Assembly: GCF_903915725.1 (NCBI RefSeq)
Contig: NZ_CAIWTY010000106.1
Location: forward strand, 124,001-188,000
DNA from: an uncultured Rhodopila sp.
Lineage (GTDB): Bacteria; Pseudomonadota; Alphaproteobacteria; Acetobacterales; Acetobacteraceae
Length of the DNA: 64,000 nucleotides
Reading direction: 5' to 3'
Shown: one piece after another, positions 1-7,360 of the stretch
Layout of the letters: the number at the start of each line of letters is the position of its first letter
Position numbering within the stretch: position 1 is the stretch's first letter
Notes under the pieces: model-generated
Told to the model about the DNA's origin: nothing
Database searches by the model: none
Seen by the model: the letters and a program-made list of their open reading frames with translations, nothing else
Made by a program: the position numbers and the translations under genes

Positions 1-540
1 GCGCACCAGATCCGCCGCCGCGAACCCGGCTTCGGCGTCACCGAATTCGTTGTGCACCTCACGCAGGATATTGTTCGGCTTCTCCGCGTGGATCGGCTCC
101 GCGCCGGGGGCCATGGCCTTTTTGACTTCGAAATAGGCGGGCAGCGGTTCGTATTCGACGCGGATCAGCTTGATCGCGGCGGCCGCAGTTGCTTCGTCGA
201 TCGCCGCAACGGCGGCCACCGGGTCGCCGCGGTAGCGCACCTTCTCGCGCGCCAGCGGAAATTCATTTTCCGATATCGGCAACACGCCGAACGGGGTTTT
301 GCAGTCGGCGCCGGTGCAGACGGCGACAACACCTTCCAACGCCTCCGCCGCAGACGTGTCGATAGAGAGTACCCGGGCGTGCGGCAGCGGCGAGCGCAGT
401 ATCCTGCCGCACAACGCCCCCGGCGCGGCCAGATCTGCCGTGTATTTCGCCTTGCCGGTCACCTTCTCGACGCCGTCGATCAGAGGAGTGCGGACGCCAA
501 CCGATCCGATACCGCGCCGTTTCAAATCGTGAATGCTCAT
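1..540 (-). CDS. Molybdopterin-binding large subunit, 4-hydroxybenzoyl-CoA reductase-like (partial)
   Basis: Xanthine-dehydrogenase-family molybdenum hydroxylase large subunit; only the first 180 residues are in the window and the gene runs off the left edge. The N-terminus contains the usual substrate/aldehyde-oxidase a/b hammerhead start (GVEKVTGKAKYTADL, then RILRSPLPHARV, then VRYRGDPVAAVAA). The start ATG overlaps the stop of the preceding 2Fe-2S gene by ATGA, so the two are translationally coupled. Neighbouring genes are a 2Fe-2S subunit and a benzoate-type CoA ligase, which fits the alpha subunit of 4-hydroxybenzoyl-CoA reductase (HcrA/HbaC type), the enzyme that removes the ring hydroxyl reductively. 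A carbon-monoxide-dehydrogenase-like or other aromatic hydroxylase large subunit cannot be excluded, because the Mo-cofactor domains lie outside the window and no FAD subunit is visible. Confidence 0.85.
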   Translation of the reverse strand, partial: MSIHDLKRRGIGSVGVRTPLIDGVEKVTGKAKYTADLAAPGALCGRILRSPLPHARVLSIDTSAAEALEGVVAVCTGADCKTPFGVLPISENEFPLAREKVRYRGDPVAAVAAIDEATAAAAIKLIRVEYEPLPAYFEVKKAMAPGAEPIHAEKPNNILREVHNEFGDAEAGFAAADLVR

Positions 541-995
541 CCTGCCGCGGCCTCCACTGATTCGATGATTTTGACGTAGCCGGTGCAGCGGCACAGGTTG
601 CCGGCGAGCGCCGCCTTAATCTCCTCGCGGCCCGGGTTCGGATTGCGCCGCAGCAGGGCTTCCGCCGCCATGATCATGCCGGGAGTGCAAAAGCCGCACT
701 GGGTGCCGAGCTTTTCGTGGAACGCCTGCTGCAGCCGGGTGATGCGGCCGCCTTTGGCCAGGCCCTCGACGGTTTCGACGCGGCGGCCCTGCATCTGGAC
801 CGCGAGCGTGGAGCAGGCGAGCCGCGGCTGGTCGTCCACGAGGACCGTACAGGCGCCGCACTCGCCGCCGTCGCAGCCTTGTTTAGTGCCGGTCAGACCG
901 AGCTGCTCGCGCAGGTAGTCGAGGAGCAGCATGGTGTCGGGAACGAGGTCTTCCCGGCGGCGGCCGTTCACGGTCAGGGTGAGGATGGATTTCAT
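537..995 (-). CDS. (2Fe-2S)-binding subunit of molybdenum hydroxylase, HcrC-like
   Basis: Small iron-sulfur subunit (152 aa) of a xanthine-dehydrogenase-family enzyme, passing electrons between the Mo centre and the external acceptor. The plant-ferredoxin-type cluster is bound by C41, C46, C49 and C61 (CDGGECGAC plus a later Cys). The second, helical-domain cluster is bound by C100, C103, C135 and C137 (QCGFC ... LCRC). Length is normal for the family. I start at the ATG at 995: the longer open frame upstream only translates a palindromic repeat (WPGHPRL, WMAGPSPA) and is not gene-like. It ends in an ATGA overlap with the large-subunit gene. A CoA ligase lies about 200 bases upstream on the same strand, pointing to 4-hydroxybenzoyl-CoA as the likely substrate (inference). 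Confidence 0.92.
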   Translation of the reverse strand: MKSILTLTVNGRRREDLVPDTMLLLDYLREQLGLTGTKQGCDGGECGACTVLVDDQPRLACSTLAVQMQGRRVETVEGLAKGGRITRLQQAFHEKLGTQCGFCTPGMIMAAEALLRRNPNPGREEIKAALAGNLCRCTGYVKIIESVEAAAG

Positions 996-1030
996 GGAGT
1001 GGTTCCCGCTGCACGGTCTCGTCCTTTGTG

Positions 1031-1117
1031 TCGTGGCCGGGCTTGGCCCGGCCATCCACGACTTTGCCGCCCCAAACACCGCAAGTCGTGGGTGGCCGGG
1101 CCAAGCCCGGCCATGAC
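1031..1117. repeat. REP-like double palindrome
   Basis: Two palindromic units in head-to-head orientation, each with a core of the GGCCGGGCTTGGCCCGGCC type flanked by CATCCACGAC or GTCATG-like ends. The left unit is at about 1031-1061 and the right at about 1085-1117. It lies between the ligase and the 2Fe-2S gene and could form a strong RNA hairpin. Related units occur near 6371, 26151, 33301, 36321 and 42144. Confidence 0.75.
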
Positions 1118-1194
1118 ACTGAAGCAACGACCGTGCCACTGCCCCCTTAGGGCAGCACCGACCACCGGAGCGGGAACGCCATGCTTCATCCTCC

Positions 1195-2778
1195 TCATCC
1201 CGGTGTCACGGCCATGTGCCGCTGGCGCAGCACGAATCGCTGGATCTTCCCCGTCGCGGTCTTCGGCAGATCCGGCACCACCTGCACCCAGCGCGGGAAC
1301 TTGTATGGCGCCAGCCGCGTCCGGCAGTGCCGCACCAGATCGGCCTCCAACCCCTCCGGCACTTCCTGAACCGGCACTTTCGGCACGATCCAGGCTTCCG
1401 GCTTGACCAGCCCGTCGGCATCCTCGCGGCCGATGACCGCGGCTTCCAGGACGTCGGGGTGCTCGATCAGCGCCGCCTCGATCTCGGCCGGCGAGCACCA
1501 GATGCCGCCCACCTTCAGCATGTCGCCGCTGCGCCCGCTATAGGCGAACGTCCCGTCCGGGTTGGCGCGATAGGTGTCGCCGGTGTCGAACCAGCCATCC
1601 TCCAGCGTCGGTCTTGGATTGTGCCAGTAATATTTGGCGATGGAATCGCCGCTCAGTAGCAGCCGTCCGGGCGTGCCAACCGGCACGTCATGGCCGTCGT
1701 CATCGACCACCCTCACGGCGTAGCCGGCCACCACGCGCCCGCTGGCACCCGGCGTCACGTCGCCCGGGCGGTTGGCGATGTACATGTGCCCCGCCTCGGT
1801 CGACCCGATGGCATCGAGGATGTCGATCCCCGTCAGCCGCTTCCAACCCTCATACAGATGCGCCGGCAGCGCCTCCCCGGCGGAAACGCAATACCGCACC
1901 GAGGACAAATCGGCCTGATGATGCTGCAGTTCGGCGATCTGACGGGCGTACAGTGTCGGAACGCCGAAGAACAGAGTCGGGCGGAAGCGCTCGATCGCAG
2001 CGAAGGTGCTTTCCGGGGTCGGGCGGTCGGGCATCAGCACCGCGGTGCCGCCGACCCATAAAGGAAACGACATGGCGTTGCCGAGGCCATAGGAGAAGAA
2101 CAGTTTGGCCGCGGAAAAGAACACGTCGTCCTCGCGCGCGCCAAGCGTATCCACGGCATAGCGCTGGCTGGTCACCACCATGGTGCGATGGGGGTGCACC
2201 GCGCCCTTCGGCCGCCCGGTCGAGCCGGACGAATACAGCCAGTAGCAGTCATCCTCCGCTGACGTCGCCGCCGGCTCCAGCACGGCCGACGCCCGCTCCA
2301 TCAGCGCCGGCAGGTCCGTCGTGCGCAGCGCAACGTCCGGGCGATGCGGCGCCTGGCCGAGCGCCGGTTCGACCTCCGCCGCCAGTTCCGGCGACCAGAC
2401 GATGGCGGCGCATCCGGAATCGCCGATCAAATAGGCATAGTCGGCAGCGCGCAGCAGAGTGTTGACCGGCACCGGGACGATGCCCGCCTTGATCGCCCCC
2501 CAGAACAGATAGAAGAACGCCGGACCGTCGAGCACCACGATGATCAGCCGCCCGCCCGGCGGAATGCCGAGGCCGAGCAACGCATTGCCGCAGCGCGCAA
2601 CCCGCTCGGCCAGCGCCGAATAGGTGACGTCTTCAACGGCGGTGCGGATGGCGATTTTGCCGCCGCGGCCTTCGTTCAAATGACGATCGACGAACGCCGA
2701 CGCGACGTTGAAGCGCGGCGCGAGGGTGATGCGACTGCCGGCGGGACCCGGCTCAATGGCGACGCTATGATCCCGCAT
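1195..2778 (-). CDS. Benzoate/4-hydroxybenzoate-CoA ligase family protein
   Basis: ATP-dependent acyl-adenylate-forming ligase (527 aa) that would activate an aromatic acid with CoA. The AMP-binding signature YSSGSTGRPKG is at residues 182-192, followed by VHPH. The adenylate-binding segment DAIGSTEAGH and the hinge YSGRSGDMLKVGG are present, and the C-terminal catalytic lysine is K511 in TATGKIQR. The overall pattern (N-terminal FNVASAFVD, SAAKLFFSYGLGN) is that of benzoate-CoA ligases. The start at 2778 is preceded by an excellent AGGAGG site; a longer frame upstream lacks one. Next downstream are the 2Fe-2S and Mo subunits, so 4-hydroxybenzoate is the favoured substrate (inference). The divergent GNAT/Rrf2 pair starts about 75 bases away. 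Confidence 0.92.
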   Translation of the reverse strand: MRDHSVAIEPGPAGSRITLAPRFNVASAFVDRHLNEGRGGKIAIRTAVEDVTYSALAERVARCGNALLGLGIPPGGRLIIVVLDGPAFFYLFWGAIKAGIVPVPVNTLLRAADYAYLIGDSGCAAIVWSPELAAEVEPALGQAPHRPDVALRTTDLPALMERASAVLEPAATSAEDDCYWLYSSGSTGRPKGAVHPHRTMVVTSQRYAVDTLGAREDDVFFSAAKLFFSYGLGNAMSFPLWVGGTAVLMPDRPTPESTFAAIERFRPTLFFGVPTLYARQIAELQHHQADLSSVRYCVSAGEALPAHLYEGWKRLTGIDILDAIGSTEAGHMYIANRPGDVTPGASGRVVAGYAVRVVDDDGHDVPVGTPGRLLLSGDSIAKYYWHNPRPTLEDGWFDTGDTYRANPDGTFAYSGRSGDMLKVGGIWCSPAEIEAALIEHPDVLEAAVIGREDADGLVKPEAWIVPKVPVQEVPEGLEADLVRHCRTRLAPYKFPRWVQVVPDLPKTATGKIQRFVLRQRHMAVTPG

Positions 2779-2788
2779 CCTGTCCTCC

Positions 2789-2802
2789 TGTACGCCGATA
2801 CA
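2789..2802. promoter_or_regulatory. Interrupted palindrome in the ligase/GNAT divergent region
   Basis: TGTACGCCGATACA (TGTA-N6-TACA) sits in the short spacer between the divergent ligase and GNAT genes, just upstream of the ligase ribosome site. Position makes it a candidate operator, possibly for the adjacent Rrf2 regulator. There is only one copy and only four outer bases of each arm match, so this is a weak call. Confidence 0.3.
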
Positions 2803-2851
2803 GCGTTGGTCTGGGAATCGGTGCAAAACGGTGCTTGAATGCCGGATAGGA

Positions 2852-3364
2852 ATGGCGAATCGGCTGGCCGCGGGAGTTGATCGGGTGCGACGGACGACAC
2901 AGGCGCCTCGGCCGCGCCGCGATCAGGCCTTGGATATCCGCCCGGCAACGGAGACCGACGTGCAGGGCGTGATCGCCCTGGACCAGGACATCACAGGGTT
3001 GTTGAAGCGCGAGTATTGGCACGACATGTTCGAGCGCTACGGCGCGCATCCCGACGCCACGCGGATCTTCCTGGTGGCCGAAAACGCCGGCCGCATCGAC
3101 GGCTTTATCGTCGGCGAGGTGCGCGCGTGGGAATTCGGCTCCACCCCCAGCGGCTGGGTGTTCGCCGTGCAGGTGCGGCCGGGGCGACGGGTGCAGGGCC
3201 TCGGGTCGCGGCTGTTCGAAACGGTGTGCGACCGCTTCCGCGCCGCCGGGGTGGATCGCGTGCGCACCATGGTGGCGCCCGAAAACACCGTCATACACTC
3301 GTTTTTCAGGAGCCAGGGGATGATGGCCGGCCCCTTCATCGAACTGGAGATGCGCCTTGACTGA
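2852..3364 (+). CDS. GNAT family N-acetyltransferase (BadL-like position)
   Basis: Acetyl-CoA-dependent acyltransferase of about 170 aa. The GNAT fold runs from LDIRPATETD to the end. The acetyl-CoA-binding segment is VRPGRRVQGLGSRLFE, matching the V-x-P-x-x-R/Q-G-x-G pattern of motif A, and motif B follows at VAPENTVIHSFFRSQGM. The start is uncertain: a GTG lies at 2831, and the ATG at 2852 is immediately preceded by GGATAGGA; the first ~25 residues are not part of the fold. It is divergent from the aromatic-CoA ligase and followed 12 bases later by an Rrf2 regulator. The same GNAT-Rrf2 arrangement (BadL, BadM) accompanies benzoate-degradation genes in Rhodopseudomonas, so a regulatory or inducer-modifying role is possible, but the substrate is unknown. 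Confidence 0.8.
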   Translation: MANRLAAGVDRVRRTTQAPRPRRDQALDIRPATETDVQGVIALDQDITGLLKREYWHDMFERYGAHPDATRIFLVAENAGRIDGFIVGEVRAWEFGSTPSGWVFAVQVRPGRRVQGLGSRLFETVCDRFRAAGVDRVRTMVAPENTVIHSFFRSQGMMAGPFIELEMRLD

Positions 3365-3376
3365 TCCGGCACTGAC

Positions 3377-3835
3377 ATGAGGTTCCAGAAGGCCACGGCG
3401 ATCGCGCTGTACGCGGTGCTGGAACTCGCGGCGGACCCGGAGCGGCAATTGACCGCGGTAGAGATCGCCGACAAATACGGGATTTCCGCGCATCATCTGG
3501 CCAAGGTGCTGCGCGACCTCGGCCGCGGCGGGTTGGTCGATGCGGTGCGCGGTGTCGGCGGCGGATACCGTTTCTCCGGCAACGCCAAGCGCCTGACCTT
3601 GATGGACGTGGTCAGCCTGTTCGAGGACGTCACCGCCGATACCGATGAGCTGCCGCCGCAGGCCGCCGGCCAGGAAATCGCCCTCGGCCTCCGCTTCGTT
3701 TTGACAGAACTCGATCGGCAGACCGTGGCGACGCTGCGCTCGATCACCCTGTCGACCATGCTCAAGCTGGTGGCGCGGCGGCCATGGGCTGTCGCCGAAA
3801 CGAAGCCGCCGCGGCGACGGGCGCGTCAGGTGTAG
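3377..3835 (+). CDS. Rrf2 family transcriptional regulator (BadM-like)
   Basis: DNA-binding regulator of 152 aa. The N-terminal winged helix-turn-helix is typical of Rrf2 proteins (YAVLELAADPERQLTAVEIADKYGIS, then HHLAKVLRDLGRGGLVDAVRG, then GGGYRF). The protein contains no cysteine at all, so it cannot hold the Fe-S cluster of IscR or NsrR; this matches the cluster-free BadM branch known to repress benzoyl-CoA pathway genes. It lies 12 bases after the GNAT gene and probably shares its transcript. The likely target is the divergent ligase/reductase operon (inference). Confidence 0.85.
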   Translation: MRFQKATAIALYAVLELAADPERQLTAVEIADKYGISAHHLAKVLRDLGRGGLVDAVRGVGGGYRFSGNAKRLTLMDVVSLFEDVTADTDELPPQAAGQEIALGLRFVLTELDRQTVATLRSITLSTMLKLVARRPWAVAETKPPRRRARQV

Positions 3836-4246
3836 CGGGTCCCGGATCACTGCGCGGGCTCGGTGACCAGGCCCGCGCGAGAACGCGGGTTACGGCTTCG
3901 GACGGGAAGCGGCTCAGGCTTCATTGTGGTTTCCTCCCGCCGGGGTGGGACGCGATGCGTCGTCCCCGGCCTTCTTGTCGACATCGGCGGTTTGCGGCGA
4001 TCGATTGTAGAATAGTGATACCGCTTTACCGTTTTTCAGGACGTTTTTCAGCGAGGCTACATCCGCACATCGAAGCACCCGGCGCATTGATCTAGATCAA
4101 TTTATTGCAACGAATCCGCGGCTGATCGATACGATTGACGATGCCAGGGCCGGTCTGAAAAACGGCTGTTGCGGCCTGCTCGCATCGGCGATAACGTTGC
4201 GCAGCCGATCGAACCTCGATCGAGATCCATGCGGGGATTTTCGGAC
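3836..4246. other. Intergenic region with repeated operator-like motifs
   Basis: No gene is supported in this 411-base stretch. It holds two direct copies of CGTTTTTCAG (4030-4039, 4042-4051), one inverted copy CTGAAAAACGG (4155-4165), and a perfect FNR-type box (4087-4100). The spacing suggests a complex promoter region for the methyltransferase downstream. An in-frame TTG extension of the methyltransferase begins at 4169 but has no coding character before 4229. Confidence 0.5.
4087..4100. promoter_or_regulatory. FNR/FnrN-type binding site
   Basis: TTGATCTAGATCAA is a perfect 14-base palindrome matching the FNR-family consensus TTGAT-N4-ATCAA. It lies 147 bases upstream of the methyltransferase start. 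An identical 14-mer occurs at 36048-36061. A four-cysteine FnrN-type regulator with an E-x-x-S-R recognition helix is encoded at 15389-16123 and is the obvious candidate to bind it. Confidence 0.75.
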
Positions 4247-5260
4247 ATGAGCAGCGCAGCACCCACGCCGGAACGCATCCTCCAGATCGCCTGGTCCTTC
4301 GCACCGCCGCTGGTGATCGAGGCCGCCGTGCGCCACAGGGTCTTCGACATCCTGGCCAGGCAACCGCTGACACTGGACGGATTGGCGAAGGCAACCGGCG
4401 CCTCCAGCCGCGGCCTCGGCGCCATCGCCAACGTCCTGACGGGAATCGGGCTGTTGTCGCGCGACGAGGCCGGACAATTCAGCCTCACCCCCGAATCCGC
4501 CGCCTTCCTGGTCAGCGATCAGCCCGGGTATATCGGTGGAATCTTCCGCCACGCCAGCGAGCAGCTGCTGCCGAACTGGCTGCACCTGACCGAGATCGTC
4601 GGCGGCGGCAAGCCGGCTCGATCGCTGGAAGGCGCCGAGACCAGCGCGGCATTCTTTGCGGACTTCGTCGAGGACATCTTTCCGCTCAGCTACCCGGCGG
4701 CGCGCGCCCTGGCCGAGGCGCTGGAAATCGCGCAAGCCACCGCGCCGGTAAAGGTGCTCGACCTGGGCGCGGGCGCGGGCGTCTGGGGGATTGCTTTGGC
4801 GCAGGCATCGCCGCACGTCTCGGTGCGCGCCATCGATTGGCCCGACGTGCTGCCCGTCACCACCCGGGCCTTCGCCCGCTTCGGCCTGTCGCAGCGGCTG
4901 ACCGCCGTCGGCGGTGACCTGGCGGACGCGGATTTCGGCACCGGCCATCAGGTGGCGACCATCGGACAGATCCTGCACAGCGAGGGCGTTGAACGCTCCC
5001 GCGCGCTGTTGCGGCGGACGCACGCGGCGCTCGCCCCCGGCGGCACCGTCGCCATCGCCGAGTTCCTGGTCAACGCCGATCGGCGGGGGCCGATGAACGG
5101 GCTGATCTTCGCGGTGAACATGCTGGTGAACACCGAGGTGGGCGGCACGTATGCGTTCGAGGAGATCGCCGGCTGGCTGACCGAGGCCGGCTTCGTCAAC
5201 CCGCGGCTGCTGCCCGCCCCGGGGCCGTCGCCGCTGATCCTGGCAACCGCGGCCGGGTGA
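4247..5260 (+). CDS. SAM-dependent O-methyltransferase-like protein with winged-helix N-terminal domain
   Basis: Class I S-adenosylmethionine methyltransferase of about 337 aa. The N-terminal part (ILQIAWSFAPPLVIEAAVRHRVFDIL, LTLDGLAKATGAS) is the winged-helix dimerisation domain of plant-type and bacterial small-molecule O-methyltransferases. The SAM site is VLDLGAGAGVWGIALAQ at about residues 171-187, with the acidic RAIDWPDV and the post-I motif following. Substrate unknown; close relatives act on phenolics, carotenoids or polyketides. I chose ATG 4247 (MSSAAPTPER) because GGGGA precedes it; ATG 4229 is the alternative. The perfect FNR-type box upstream suggests oxygen-dependent expression. 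The stop is followed 65 bases later by an SDR gene on the same strand. Confidence 0.8.
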   Translation: MSSAAPTPERILQIAWSFAPPLVIEAAVRHRVFDILARQPLTLDGLAKATGASSRGLGAIANVLTGIGLLSRDEAGQFSLTPESAAFLVSDQPGYIGGIFRHASEQLLPNWLHLTEIVGGGKPARSLEGAETSAAFFADFVEDIFPLSYPAARALAEALEIAQATAPVKVLDLGAGAGVWGIALAQASPHVSVRAIDWPDVLPVTTRAFARFGLSQRLTAVGGDLADADFGTGHQVATIGQILHSEGVERSRALLRRTHAALAPGGTVAIAEFLVNADRRGPMNGLIFAVNMLVNTEVGGTYAFEEIAGWLTEAGFVNPRLLPAPGPSPLILATAAG

Positions 5261-5325
5261 CCCGGGCGGCGGAATCGCCTAGCGTGGCGGACAGCCGGGC
5301 GAACGGGTCCGGGAGGGGAGGTCCA

Positions 5326-6072
5326 ATGTCATCGCTATCAGGAAAGACTGCGTTCGTGACCGCCGCCGGCCAGGGCATCGGCCGCGCGACGGCTTTGGCT
5401 TTTGCCGCGGCCGACGCCAAGGTGGTGGCGACGGATCTGGATGCGGCGAAACTCGCGGACCTGGCCTCGCAGGGCATCCGCACGGCGGCGCTGAACGTGC
5501 TGGACCGCGCGGCGATCGTGCGGGCGGCGCAGGACGCCGGGCCGATCGATATCCTGTTCAACTGCGCCGGCGTCGTTCATCAGGGGACGTTACTGGAGGC
5601 AACTGATGCTGACTGGAACCTGGCTTTTGATCTGAACTGCCGCTCGATGTTTCATACGATGGGGGCGTTCCTGCCGGGGCTGCTGGAGCGGGGCGGCGGC
5701 GCGATCGTCAACATCGCCTCGGTGGCATCCAGCCTGAAGGGGGTGCCGAACCGGTTCATCTACAGTGCGTCCAAGGCGGCGGTGATCGGCATGACCCGCT
5801 CCGTCGCGACGGATTACGTGGCCAGGGGCATTCGCTGCAATTGCATCTGTCCCGGAACGGTTGGCACGCCCAGCCTGGACGAGCGGATCGCCGCCAATGC
5901 CGCGGTTGCCGGTTCGGTCGAGGCGGCGCGGGCGGCGTTCGTTGCGCGGCAGCCGATGGGGCGGCTGGGGACGGCGGAGGAAATTGCCGCGCTGGCGGTT
6001 TATCTGGCGGGGGATGAGGCGCGGTTCATGACGGGACAGGCGGTGGTCATTGATGGGGGTTTAACGTTATGA
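5326..6072 (+). CDS. SDR family oxidoreductase
   Basis: Short-chain dehydrogenase/reductase of 248 aa using NAD(P)H. The cofactor motif is TAAGQGIG (residues ~11-18), followed by DLDAAKL with the acidic residue that favours NAD. NCAG is at ~84-87, and the catalytic Ser is in NIASVAS with Tyr/Lys in YSASK. The C-terminus GQAVVIDGG is standard. It resembles the DHRS6/BDH2-like and 2-keto-3-deoxy-fuconate dehydrogenase groups, but the substrate is not determined. The start at 5326 has a strong GGGAGGGGAGG ribosome site; the longer frame overlapping the methyltransferase gene is rejected. It is probably cotranscribed with the upstream methyltransferase. Confidence 0.88.
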   Translation: MSSLSGKTAFVTAAGQGIGRATALAFAAADAKVVATDLDAAKLADLASQGIRTAALNVLDRAAIVRAAQDAGPIDILFNCAGVVHQGTLLEATDADWNLAFDLNCRSMFHTMGAFLPGLLERGGGAIVNIASVASSLKGVPNRFIYSASKAAVIGMTRSVATDYVARGIRCNCICPGTVGTPSLDERIAANAAVAGSVEAARAAFVARQPMGRLGTAEEIAALAVYLAGDEARFMTGQAVVIDGGLTL

Positions 6073-6092
6073 AATAGGAACGAGTCCGGCAA

Positions 6093-6350
6093 GTGAAACC
6101 GATCGTCACGGTTGGCCCGACGCGGTTTCAGTTGATATCCAAAGGCAGGCGACGACAGCAAGCGGACCTGTTCGGCGCCCGGTCCGGCAAACCGGAAGCG
6201 CCCAGCGATGAAATCGTCGCCATCGTGCGCGCCCGGCTACATGCCGCGCTGGCGCTGGTGAAGTCGGCCAAGGCGATGCCCTGGTCCGACAAGCTTACCA
6301 ACATCCGCGAGGACAACGCGTTCCGGTTCGGTAAGGACGTTCTGCCCGCG
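6093..6350 (+). pseudogene. Truncated hypothetical coding remnant ending in a REP-like repeat
   Basis: Readable protein-like sequence from a GTG at 6093 (DEIVAIVRARLHAALALVKSAK, then MPWSDKLTNIREDNAFRFGKDVLP). It loses protein character at about 6350, where the frame runs into the REP-like unit (WVAGPRPAMT). The segment looks like the N-terminal half of a small conserved protein whose 3-prime part has been lost. No family recognised. It could also be a chance open frame; composition is like neighbouring genes. Confidence 0.35.
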
Positions 6351-6370
6351 CCGAGGGCGCCGCGGTCCCA

Positions 6371-6403
6371 GTCGTGGGTGGCCGGCCCAAGGCCTGCCAT
6401 GAC
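6371..6403. repeat. Single REP-like unit
   Basis: GTCGTGGGTGGCCGGCCC ... GGCCTGCCATGAC matches the right arm of the palindromic repeat at 1085-1117, with substitutions in the core. It lies between the remnant at 6093 and the 3-prime end of the phytoene/squalene synthase-like gene. Confidence 0.6.
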
Positions 6404-6425
6404 ACAAGGGCCGCACCGCGCCTGG

Positions 6426-7202
6426 TCACACCCGCCCCGTGAGCCCGGCGATCGTGACCGCAATCCGATCGCCGAACCGCCGCGGCAGCGCTACATCCGG
6501 CCAACGCCGCAAGTCGCGCCGGGCCAGCACGGCCGGCAGCGCCGCCGCCAGTGCCTCCCGAGGCACCGCCCCGAGCGGTGCGCCCAGCAACGCCTGCCCC
6601 TCCCGGACCACCTCCGCCAGCGCTGCCCGGGCAGGCGCAGCCGCGGGGTCATGGATGAACTCCTCCGGGGACAGGCCGTGCCGGGCCAGCAGGTCGTCCG
6701 GCAGCAGGCAACGTCCCTGCGCCGCCAGGACCCCGCTCGCCCGCAACAGCCCGGCTACGCCATAGGCGGCACCGAACGGGCGTGCGACCTCCGGATCAGG
6801 CGCGCCGAGCGCGGCGGCGGCGGCCACCGCCAGACCGCCCGCCCCGGCCAGTAGCCAGGCGCGCCAATCGGCGAGCGTCGCGAAATCGTCATACGCTTCC
6901 ACCTCGCGCGCCTCGATCAGCGGCAGCAGCAGGTCGGCGCGCAGCGCTCCGGCGGCGATGCCCTGCGACAACGGCGACGCCACTTCGTGCCGCCGCGGCG
7001 CGCCTTCGACCACCTCGCGCCACCATTGCAGGCGGATCAGCGCCAGCGGCGGTTCGCTGGCCACCTCCCGCGCGCGGGCCAGTTCGTGATTGAAGGCATA
7101 TAGCACCAGCAGCGCATCCCGACGCTCGGGCGGCGCGAATAGCGCCGTCAGGAAGCGGTCGGGGTCGTGGCGGCGAACCAGAGCGGCGATTGCATCGTTC
7201 AT
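6426..7202 (-). CDS. Squalene/phytoene synthase family protein
   Basis: All-alpha trans-isoprenyl-transferase fold protein, 258 aa. It carries the N-terminal family block (RDALLVLYAFNHELARAREVASEPPLALIRLQWWREVVEG at residues ~29-68). The usual first aspartate-rich motif DxxxD is replaced by NHELARARE, and no clear second DxxxD motif is seen. That pattern fits the NDUFAF6-like or non-catalytic branch found singly in alphaproteobacteria rather than a carotenoid or hopanoid synthase. No carotenoid or hopanoid genes are adjacent. The start at 7202 (MNDAIAALVRRHDPDRFLTALFAP) is where homology begins; the frame upstream is arginine-rich noise. Confidence 0.75.
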   Translation of the reverse strand: MNDAIAALVRRHDPDRFLTALFAPPERRDALLVLYAFNHELARAREVASEPPLALIRLQWWREVVEGAPRRHEVASPLSQGIAAGALRADLLLPLIEAREVEAYDDFATLADWRAWLLAGAGGLAVAAAAALGAPDPEVARPFGAAYGVAGLLRASGVLAAQGRCLLPDDLLARHGLSPEEFIHDPAAAPARAALAEVVREGQALLGAPLGAVPREALAAALPAVLARRDLRRWPDVALPRRFGDRIAVTIAGLTGRV

Positions 7203-7360
7203 GCCCGGGGTGGTCGCGCGGATCGCGCCGCCTGGCAATATCGCCTGCGCACCTGCCCTCCGGCGTGTCCTACGGGTTGACGGAAGGGCAGGTCGACCAT
7301 AGCTACGGAATGTTCCTGGCCGCATAGCGGCGCATGACCCCACTCTCCTGGAGGATTTCA

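Noticed and set aside
6426-7202. Carotenoid or hopanoid synthase (CrtB/HpnC/HpnD)
   Set aside because: The aspartate-rich catalytic motifs are not seen and no pathway genes are adjacent; it fits the NDUFAF6-like group better.
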